Source: an uncultured Microcaldota archaeon (GTDB lineage: Archaea; Micrarchaeota; Micrarchaeia; Anstonellales; Anstonellaceae). From it: 6,451 bases of DNA. Shown here piece after piece: positions 1-4,488 of the stretch; the stretch's first letter is position 1, and every line of letters starts with the position of its first letter. Position numbers and translations under genes: made by a program. The stretch is taken from assembly GCA_903923795.1 (NCBI GenBank), contig CAIXYX010000082.1, positions 1 to 6,451 on the forward strand, read 5' to 3'. A model generated the notes under the pieces. It was not told the origin of the DNA. It saw only the letters and a program-made list of their open reading frames with translations, and did no database searches.

Positions 1-24
1 ACTACCAGGTTATGCGATCCCGGC
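1..24 (-). tRNA. 5' end of a tRNA gene (partial, cut by window edge)
   Basis: Read on the minus strand from position 24 to 1, the bases fit the start of a tRNA. There is a seven-base acceptor strand GCCGGGA, T at position 8, a D-stem GCAT, and a D-loop AACCTGGTA with the adjacent GG of positions 18-19. The next bases, GT, begin the returning D-stem strand (T-G and A-T pairs visible). The anticodon, variable and T arms lie outside the window, so the amino acid cannot be assigned. C at position 9 is unusual, since a purine is normal there. An A/T-rich stretch, AAAAGATATGA, at 42-52 lies about 23 bases upstream, where an archaeal TATA box for a tRNA gene would be expected. The call rests on a short match and would fail if the sequence to the left does not fold as a tRNA. 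Confidence 0.5.
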
Positions 25-62
25 GCGAATGCAAGTTCATCTCATATCTTTTCAATCACCAT
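13..62 (-). repeat. Direct repeat copy 1 (tRNA 5' end plus upstream region)
   Basis: This 50-base stretch matches 123-173 with one gap. The strongest blocks are the 19 bases at 13-31 (one mismatch to 123-141), a TCATAT-plus-T run at 42-52, and the ATCACCAT end at 55-62; the middle ten bases differ. The unit covers the first 12 bases of the presumed tRNA, its leader and its TATA-like box, so it looks like a duplicated promoter-plus-start segment rather than a random repeat. Confidence 0.75.
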
Positions 63-90
63 TTTTTCCTTTTCTTTTTGGGGTGAAGCA

Positions 91-117
91 CTTTTTCTTT
101 TCCGCGAAAAGAAAAAG
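91..117. repeat. Perfect 12-bp inverted repeat; possible terminator
   Basis: CTTTTTCTTTTC at 91-102 is perfectly complementary to GAAAAGAAAAAG at 106-117, with a three-base CGC loop. Beyond one A/G mismatch, two more pairs (88-89 with 119-120) can extend the stem. On the minus strand the first arm gives a T5-C-T4 run downstream of cbf5 and of the truncated tRNA copy. Archaeal termination depends mainly on such T-runs, so this may end the cbf5 transcript. The hairpin itself is visible; the terminator role is inference. A related T-rich run at 62-79 on the plus strand may be an eroded copy of one arm. Confidence 0.55.
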
Positions 118-134
118 GGCTCTGCGATCCCGGC
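117..134 (-). pseudogene. Truncated duplicate of the tRNA 5' end
   Basis: Minus-strand bases 134 to 123 are identical to the first 12 bases of the presumed tRNA at the left edge (acceptor strand GCCGGGA, then TCGCA). The match fades through the D-loop, and the sequence then runs into the inverted repeat at 91-117. No TCCCGGC acceptor partner is found in the bases between here and the next copy, so no complete tRNA can form in that interval. The TATA-like run AAAAAAAATATGA at 152-164 is retained upstream. A decayed tandem duplication is the simplest reading. A 5' half of a split tRNA is a more exotic alternative without further support. Confidence 0.4.
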
Positions 135-173
135 GTGAATGTGGATGCAGGTCATATTTTTTTTGATCACCAT
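123..173 (-). repeat. Direct repeat copy 2, abutting the cbf5 stop codon
   Basis: This is the partner of 13-62, offset by about 110 bases. It ends inside the stop codon of cbf5 (173-175), so the duplicated unit starts exactly where the cbf5 reading frame stops. The T-run is two bases longer here than in copy 1, and the ten bases between the tRNA start and the TATA-like box are diverged. Confidence 0.75.
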
Positions 174-1016
174 CATCTTAGCACAATCTTTGGTTTGACC
201 AAATCTGACTCCTTCCGCCCTATGGCGAGAAGCGAGCCGTCTTTGGCCATGAGTTGCACCCAAGCTCCCGGAACAATGCCAGCCTCGGCGTCGGCCACAC
301 CGGATGGCGCCAGAAGCGCCCCGCGACCGATCGCGTCCACGGCAGCATCCGCCACATACAGGCGGGGAAGATGGACCATCTCTTGCGCCGGATGAAGGAT
401 TCTCCTCAATTCCGACGCATCTTTGCGCATCTTGAATTTGTACGCCGCATCGACGAGATCAGGCAGGCGGATGGCATCGGACTCTGTGAAAGAGCCGACG
501 GATGTCCGTCGAAGCTCAATCATTTTGCCCATTCCAAAACGCTTGCCTACCTCGGTGCAGAGCACCCCGGATATAGGTGCCCGCCTCGACGCGGGATTCA
601 AATAGCGCGGTATTGTTGATTATATCTCGGACTCTAAGTTCATAAACCTTTCGCGTGCGCCGCCTTTTGGCCACCGCCGACTCGCGCGGGGGCATCTGGC
701 GGATGGAGCCGGTGTGTTTGTCAAATTCTGCCTGCAGTTCGGCCATATTTTTCGGGGCGATTCTCGTCCTCATCACACCGACGTAAGTCTTCTCCTTCAT
801 GTCGACGAAGCGCAGGAGGCGCACGGCTTTTCCGATGCCGATGACAAGAACACCTGAAGCTTTCGGGTCGAGCGTGCCCATCTGCCCAGTTTTTTTCACG
901 CCGAGCAATTTTCGAATGTACGTCGTGACCTCGTGAGTGCTAGGCCCTCGCGGCTTGTCGAGGATGATAAATGAGCAGGATAGGAGCTCGTCGATGGTGG
1001 TGGGGGATTTTTTCAT
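173..1016 (-). CDS. cbf5: Archaeal tRNA/rRNA pseudouridine synthase Cbf5 (TruB family), frameshifted
   Basis: Cbf5 is the catalytic subunit of archaeal H/ACA guide RNPs, which isomerise uridine to pseudouridine in rRNA, and it can also act on tRNA U55. The N-terminal half shows the TruB motifs: LDKPRGPSTHEV (residues 19-30), GTLDPKASGVL with the catalytic Asp50, the YVGVM strand near 78-82 and AGTYIR near 145-150. After a frame change the protein continues VLCTEVGKRFG, then ELRRTSVGSF, and ends with a PUA-like domain from about residue 208. The frame breaks inside a run of four C at 565-568 (GGGG on the coding strand). Dropping one base restores a continuous 280-residue protein. As written, the first frame stops at 516 after about 165 residues, and the second half is open from 601 to 173. 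The start is the ATG at 1016; in-frame codons further upstream overlap the transporter gene and look unrelated. No ribosome binding site is visible. At 280 residues it is shorter than the roughly 330 of well-known archaeal Cbf5. The family call is secure; whether the gene is really broken is open. Confidence 0.9.
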
Positions 1017-1035
1017 CGTAACACTTTTGGCATTC

Positions 1036-1046
1036 TTTATTTTTAT
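1036..1046 (-). promoter_or_regulatory. Possible TATA box for a leaderless cbf5 transcript
   Basis: The minus strand reads ATAAAAATAAA, centred about 25 bases before the A of the cbf5 start codon at 1016. That is the spacing between an archaeal TATA box and a transcription start, so a leaderless cbf5 mRNA is possible. The lack of a Shine-Dalgarno site at this gene fits. The box overlaps the last codon and the stop of the upstream transporter gene, and A/T-rich runs are common in such gaps, so support is weak. Confidence 0.3.
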
Positions 1047-1942
1047 CTTGCTATCATCCACGCGCCTGCGAAAGCGAGTATGGCGCCAATCACTTTCTGT
1101 ATCCATCCCTCTTTCTCGCCCAAGAGAAGCATGCCGCCCAATGCCGTCAGGACGATGTTCGTGTTGACAAGAGGCACGACTTCAGATGCTGGTAAAAATC
1201 TCAATGCGAGCAAAAATGCGACGTACGGCAAAGTGCTTGTGATTGCGAGAAGCAGGAAATTTCGCGCCCCGTGCCTGCCAAATACCGCTTTCATCCTCGG
1301 CAATGCCTTTCTCCCCATCAACGCCAATGCCATCGTGGCCGGCAGGATGAAAAGCCAAATCGAGTAGAGCAGAATTGGGAAATTCGCGACGGCTATTTTG
1401 TCGCAGAGCGCCCCAGTTCCTGCTATGACGCTTGCCAGCACGACAATCTGCACGCCCTCAACTTTCCACCTGCTACGCGTTTTCCTGTATGTGCAGAGCA
1501 ATGCCCCGCCGACGACAAACACCATGCCTGCAATTTGCATCGAGGATGGATGCTCGCCCAAGAGAAGGATTCCTAAGAGTGCCACCCAGCCGACCTGAAT
1601 CTGGCTGACAACCGCCCTCTCGGTGGCCTCTATAGTCTGAAAAGCCCTGTAATTGAGGTAAGCGAAAACAGTGTAGAGCACAGAGGCTGCGGCAATTACG
1701 AGCCAAACGAAAGTGGGAATTGAGCCGAAATCAAATGTGCGTGTTGAACCCGCATCTATTCCAACGAGAAGAATAAGGACCAGCATTATCACGCTGGCGA
1801 GCGTCTCATTCACTCCGCCAACGGCGATGAAGTCTTTCTCGTCTTTTAAAATCAGTCTTGTGAGAATTGTCCAGGCGGCAAAGCCCGCTGAGCATAAGAG
1901 TGCCCAAAAAATGGGGGAAATTGAAAAAACGAAATCGAGCAT
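1043..1942 (-). CDS. EamA-family (DMT superfamily) membrane transporter
   Basis: This is a 299-residue, very hydrophobic protein with about ten membrane segments, near residues 8-30, 46-62, 73-95, 107-128, 135-151, 162-178, 187-209, 217-236, 244-265 and 280-298. It is built as two EamA repeats: each half has the family's LLLGE motif (about 126-130 and 262-266) followed by a final helix rich in Gly and Ala (VFVVGGALL, AILAFAGAWMI). Family members export or import small metabolites such as amino acids or nucleotide sugars; the substrate cannot be read from sequence. It lies between rpl14e (27 bases upstream) and cbf5 (26 bases downstream), where archaeal clusters often place those two genes next to each other, so it is probably an insertion. 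The start is the ATG at 1942. There is no clear ribosome binding site, only an A-rich leader. Base composition does not stand out by eye from that of the neighbours. Confidence 0.85.
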   Translation of the reverse strand: MLDFVFSISPIFWALLCSAGFAAWTILTRLILKDEKDFIAVGGVNETLASVIMLVLILLVGIDAGSTRTFDFGSIPTFVWLVIAAASVLYTVFAYLNYRAFQTIEATERAVVSQIQVGWVALLGILLLGEHPSSMQIAGMVFVVGGALLCTYRKTRSRWKVEGVQIVVLASVIAGTGALCDKIAVANFPILLYSIWLFILPATMALALMGRKALPRMKAVFGRHGARNFLLLAITSTLPYVAFLLALRFLPASEVVPLVNTNIVLTALGGMLLLGEKEGWIQKVIGAILAFAGAWMIAR

Positions 1943-1969
1943 GTTATTGCCCGTTTTCTATTTAGCTGC

Positions 1970-2170
1970 TTAAGCGCCGAACTGCTCGGGCGAGCTCACG
2001 ACCGTGTCTGTTGGCTCGAGATGGCGGATTGAGCATCGGCGCGCCTTCTTGCGGCCCCGGCTCTTTATCTCGACAAAGCGTGTGTCGATTATCTTGGAAA
2101 TGACGCAATTCTGTCCAGCATCTCTTCCGGCGATTTTTATGCAAACACGACCTACACCAATAGCGCTCAT
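1970..2170 (-). CDS. rpl14e: Large ribosomal subunit protein L14e
   Basis: This is a 66-residue basic protein that opens with the L14e pattern: MSAIGVGRVCIKIAGRDAG, then a stretch matching the family's CVVVDIID strand (NCVISKIIDT), and later RHLEPTD, which corresponds to the conserved HLEPTD. L14e is an SH3-like protein of the archaeal and eukaryotic 50S/60S subunit and is absent from bacteria. The protein is short compared with many archaeal homologues of 80-95 residues, and its C-terminus (VVSSPEQFGA) ends soon after the conserved core. ATG at 2170 is chosen over the TTG at 2179 because a GAGGT site sits 8 bases before the ATG and would directly abut the TTG. It lies 62 bases after cmk in the common archaeal order cmk - rpl14e. 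Confidence 0.92.
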   Translation of the reverse strand: MSAIGVGRVCIKIAGRDAGQNCVISKIIDTRFVEIKSRGRKKARRCSIRHLEPTDTVVSSPEQFGA

Positions 2171-2178
2171 ATGAAACA

Positions 2179-2183
2179 ACCTC
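2179..2183 (-). promoter_or_regulatory. Ribosome binding site of rpl14e
   Basis: The minus strand reads GAGGT 8 bases upstream of the ATG at 2170. It matches the core of the archaeal Shine-Dalgarno sequence GGAGGTGAT. It decides the start, because the in-frame TTG at 2177-2179 overlaps this site and could not use it. Confidence 0.7.
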
Positions 2184-2232
2184 GTTGATTTGTTTTTGAT
2201 TCACTCATTTTCTTTTCGTTTGTTTTGTTTTC

Positions 2233-2799
2233 TTATTTCCGTTTTTTGTAAGCGTTCACGATTTCCATCGCCAGTTTCGCCGGTGTGCTCGCCGAAGCGT
2301 CCAGCACCAGATCGAATCCGGCATGGTCGAATATATCTATGCCATAGACTTTTTTATACCGTTCGCGGTTGTCGGCATCGCGTTTTTTTATGTGCGCGAG
2401 AGAATCCTCGATTTTCCCGCCCTCGCGGCCGGCCACGCGTTTCGCCCGGATTGTTTGCGGCACGTCGAGCCAGACGCGGAACGGTTTTCCCGGCGCCATC
2501 CAAGGTCCTAACCAGGTTGCCACCACGCAATTGCCTTTTTGGCATTCTTCCTGCAATGCCGCGTCGAATTTCTTGTCGATGTCAGAATCTTTTTTCGCTT
2601 TCTCCTGAAATTGCATCAGCGTGATTCCTTCTTTCGCTGCGAGGGTCTTGAATGTGGGCTCGATGATTTGCCAGCCCATTCTCCTGGCCACTTCGCCCGA
2701 CACGGTGTTTTTTCCCGAGCCCGCAAGACCGGAGATGGCGATGATGCTCGATGGGCCATCAATGAGCGAGCCGGGGAAACGTGCGGATGGAGAGGTCAT
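2233..2799 (-). CDS. cmk: Archaeal-type cytidylate kinase (CMP kinase)
   Basis: This 188-residue P-loop kinase transfers phosphate from ATP to CMP or dCMP in the cytosol, for RNA and DNA precursor supply. The P-loop is GLAGSGKNT at residues 24-32. A central segment, EPTFKTLAAKEGITLMQFQEK (47-67), fits the nucleotide-monophosphate region. TWLGPWMA at 95-102 lies where archaeal Cmk has a conserved Trp-containing loop. The arginine-rich lid is RAKRVAGREG (118-127), and the family signature KKRDADNRERYKKVYGIDI runs from 138 to 156. Two oddities stand out. Residue 31 is Asn where Walker A motifs normally have Ser or Thr, followed by Thr32. About 17 residues precede the usual start of the first strand. 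The ATG at 2799 is supported by a GGTGGAT site at 2805-2811. It lies 41 bases after rpl34e, in the normal archaeal order. Confidence 0.9.
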   Translation of the reverse strand: MTSPSARFPGSLIDGPSSIIAISGLAGSGKNTVSGEVARRMGWQIIEPTFKTLAAKEGITLMQFQEKAKKDSDIDKKFDAALQEECQKGNCVVATWLGPWMAPGKPFRVWLDVPQTIRAKRVAGREGGKIEDSLAHIKKRDADNRERYKKVYGIDIFDHAGFDLVLDASASTPAKLAMEIVNAYKKRK

Positions 2800-2840
2800 T
2801 TCATATCCACCACGGGTATTTTTGCATCCCTTTTTCCCGT

Positions 2841-3167
2841 CTATTTCTTGGCCGTCTTTGGCATGTAGTCGAGCAATTCGACCGGCACCTGCTCGAGCGT
2901 GATTGCTCCCGATGCAAGGCGGCTCTTGAAGATGATTACGCGCCGGCTCATGGAAGGCGAGAGGCGGCCGCCGTAGGGGCGGTTGGGCCTGTGCTTGCTT
3001 GCCGACAAACCACGGGTGGAATGAACGCCAGTGAGTTTCTCACCTGAAAGCGCGCAGTAGTGCTTGCCGCCCTTGATTCTGCGGCGGTAGCGCACGCGGC
3101 TCTCGCCGGACGGCGCGCGGTATTTTATCTTGCGCACAGACGGCGCCCGGTTCTTTGGAATAGGCAT
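2841..3167 (-). CDS. rpl34e: Large ribosomal subunit protein L34e
   Basis: This is a 108-residue, strongly basic protein. It starts MPIPKNRAPSVRKIKYRAPSG, as archaeal L34e does (MP-R-RS-S-RRV--RTPGG). The core follows in the family order: an RYRRRIKGGKHYC segment, SGEKLTGV in place of CGRPLNGV, and PNRPYGGRLSPS in place of PERPYGGVLCPSC. L34e is a zinc-ribbon protein of the archaeal and eukaryotic large subunit. Here only Cys38 of the usual four ligands remains; the others are Ser41, Ser70 and Met73, so zinc is probably not bound. A C-terminal extension, about 88-108, ends in Lys. The start at 3167 is fixed by a GAGGTG site 7 bases upstream; ATG at 3173 and TTG at 3182 lie too close to or inside that site. 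It lies 50 bases after the EMC3-like gene. Confidence 0.9.
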   Translation of the reverse strand: MPIPKNRAPSVRKIKYRAPSGESRVRYRRRIKGGKHYCALSGEKLTGVHSTRGLSASKHRPNRPYGGRLSPSMSRRVIIFKSRLASGAITLEQVPVELLDYMPKTAKK

Positions 3168-3174
3168 TTGCATA

Positions 3175-3180
3175 CACCTC
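3175..3180 (-). promoter_or_regulatory. Ribosome binding site of rpl34e
   Basis: The minus strand reads GAGGTG, an exact part of GGAGGTGAT, with 7 bases before the ATG at 3167. It settles the start codon: the in-frame ATG at 3173 is one base away and the TTG at 3182 overlaps the site. Confidence 0.75.
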
Positions 3181-3217
3181 AATGAATACGAATATGGTTT
3201 GTTAAATCAACTTTTTA

Positions 3218-3859
3218 TCAGTTTGTAATTTCTGCAGTTTTCTTTGTCGTGGCCGCAACAGAATCCTTTTCGGTTGCCGGGGCCGTCTTTGTTGTCATTT
3301 CCGGCGCCGGAGTTGCCGCTATCTCTTTTGTTTTATCATCTTTGGGCGCATCCGGCCTTGAGCCATCGCCCTTCTTCTTGGCGTTAAAACTATCCCATTG
3401 CGACTTTATAATGGATATGGCCAGGCCTCCGAAAATCACGCAGAGCCAGAACCAGCCAATCGGGCCGAACAGATTGCGCCAGTTTGGGAATTTATCCAGA
3501 TTCTGGATGAATATGGGCAGATAGACCGGAAGAACTATGGTGAATCCGTCGAAAGTCGATTTTACTATGGGTGTGAGTATGATATAAATGGGCAGAATGA
3601 GGAGCATGGGCTTGAACTGAAGCATCATCATCTCGCCCATTTTCGGGAAGAATTTCTCGTACTCCTTGTTGATGGCGTCGATGCGCTTGTCGTCCTTGCT
3701 CTTCATCGCCTCGCCCATCTCTTTCGAGAGGCGGCTGGATTCGGCCTGTATCTCCTTGATGCGCTTGGGGTTGCCGATTTTCTGGTAGATGATGAATGAG
3801 GTGGCGGCGTAAGCCATGGCTATGGCGGCGATTGCGAGCATGGTCGTTTGGTTGTCCAT
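3218..3859 (-). CDS. EMC3/TMCO1-family (DUF106) archaeal membrane insertase-like protein
   Basis: This 213-residue membrane protein has the layout of archaeal DUF106, the family related to EMC3, TMCO1 and bacterial YidC. It has an N-terminal segment (about 7-26), then a long charged helical hairpin, likely a coiled coil in the cytosol (about 30-72, with PKRIKEIQAESSRLSKEMGE). Next come a Met- and Phe-rich stretch (72-84), hydrophobic segments at about 84-100 and 106-120, and a third helix at about 131-151 after NLFGPIGWFW. Such proteins are thought to insert short or tail-anchored membrane proteins, which fits the SecY gene two positions upstream. A low-complexity tail rich in Lys, Thr, Ala and Asp fills about 153-213 and may be cytosolic. 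ATG at 3859 is chosen over TTG at 3877; ATG at 3841 (MLAIAAIA) is a second possibility. No ribosome binding site is visible. The gene lies between adkA and rpl34e, the usual archaeal place. Confidence 0.87.
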   Translation of the reverse strand: MDNQTTMLAIAAIAMAYAATSFIIYQKIGNPKRIKEIQAESSRLSKEMGEAMKSKDDKRIDAINKEYEKFFPKMGEMMMLQFKPMLLILPIYIILTPIVKSTFDGFTIVLPVYLPIFIQNLDKFPNWRNLFGPIGWFWLCVIFGGLAISIIKSQWDSFNAKKKGDGSRPDAPKDDKTKEIAATPAPEMTTKTAPATEKDSVAATTKKTAEITN

Positions 3860-3907
3860 AAAAATCAACAAAGTCAATTTGGAAGTTTTGGATTTTGCGG
3901 TTAAATA

Positions 3908-4450
3908 TTAAATCAACAGGGCGCCGAACTCTTTCTGCACTTCGGCCAGCTTGCCGTTCGCGTTTATGATTATCCTGGCCGGCGCGCCGGTGAGAACCGA
4001 ATAAGCGGCGAGGTAAGCGCGGTTCATCATGTCATGCTCGACGAGCTTTGGCAGGTCCTGGTCATTGCGCACCCTTGTGGTGTCTTTCGCGCGGCGTGCC
4101 ATTATCTCTTTCGGCTCGGCGGTGATATACACCAGCCTCTCCACCGACCAGCGCGAGAGGAAGGAGAACGGCAGGCCGGGCAGGTATCCGCCCGGAGTCA
4201 TCACCGAGCAATGGGTGTCGAGGATGACGTTGCGCCTCTTCTCCTTCGCCAATTTCTCACCGACGCTTTTCTGTATCTCCTTTTGGAATTCGGCAGTCTG
4301 CTTGCGCAACTGATCGCGGTCGGCAATGCCTTTTGTGGCCGCTATCTCCATCATCATGTCGCCGTAGTTGAGAACGGTCCAGCCAGCTTCTTTTGCGACC
4401 GATAGCACCGTGCTTTTGCCCGCGCCCGGCACGCCCATGACAATCATCAT
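3908..4450 (-). CDS. adkA: Archaeal-type adenylate kinase AdkA
   Basis: This 180-residue enzyme interconverts ATP plus AMP with two ADP in the cytosol. It is the archaeal AdkA type, not bacterial Adk. The P-loop GVPGAGKS spans residues 6-13. The archaeal signature LNYGDMM is at 27-33, RDQLRK at 45-50 in the AMP-binding part, and LDTHCSVMTPGGYLPGLP at 77-94, the strongest family hallmark. The segment RRAKDTTRVR at 119-128 corresponds to the lid. Length is normal for the family, about 190. Two ATGs are adjacent at 4450 and 4447; a GGAGG site at 4459-4463 lies 8 bases before the first. It lies 38 bases after secY, the classic archaeal secY-adkA pair. The core motifs are intact and nothing looks broken. 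Confidence 0.95.
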   Translation of the reverse strand: MMIVMGVPGAGKSTVLSVAKEAGWTVLNYGDMMMEIAATKGIADRDQLRKQTAEFQKEIQKSVGEKLAKEKRRNVILDTHCSVMTPGGYLPGLPFSFLSRWSVERLVYITAEPKEIMARRAKDTTRVRNDQDLPKLVEHDMMNRAYLAAYSVLTGAPARIIINANGKLAEVQKEFGALLI

Positions 4451-4488
4451 ATCAATTCCCTCCCATTGACGGCCCCCGTGGCCGCCCG

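Noticed and set aside
13..173. CRISPR array or integrase attachment sites
   Set aside because: There are only two diverged copies, with no regular spacers. The repeated part is the 5' end of the presumed tRNA with its promoter, whereas integrases usually use the 3' half, and the interval of about 60 bases has room for no element.
42..263. Minus-strand open frame of 73 codons overlapping the cbf5 3' end and the repeat region
   Set aside because: It runs out of frame through the cbf5 PUA domain and then through the low-complexity T/A-rich repeats. It has no family resemblance and no ribosome binding site.
516..601. An archaeal bulge-helix-bulge intron as the cause of the cbf5 frame change
   Set aside because: Introns in cbf5 pre-mRNA are known from some Crenarchaeota, but here deleting a single base gives seamless family sequence. 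There is no inserted stretch of tens of bases and no bulge-helix-bulge fold.
2190..2624. Plus-strand open frame of 144 codons opposite cmk
   Set aside because: It covers the cmk coding region in antisense, is Arg/Pro/Cys-rich and has no recognisable domain.
3398..3799. Plus-strand open frame of 133 codons opposite the EMC3-like gene
   Set aside because: It is antisense to a recognised membrane protein, its Leu/Val/Asp-rich repeats mirror the coiled-coil codons, and there is no support for an independent start.
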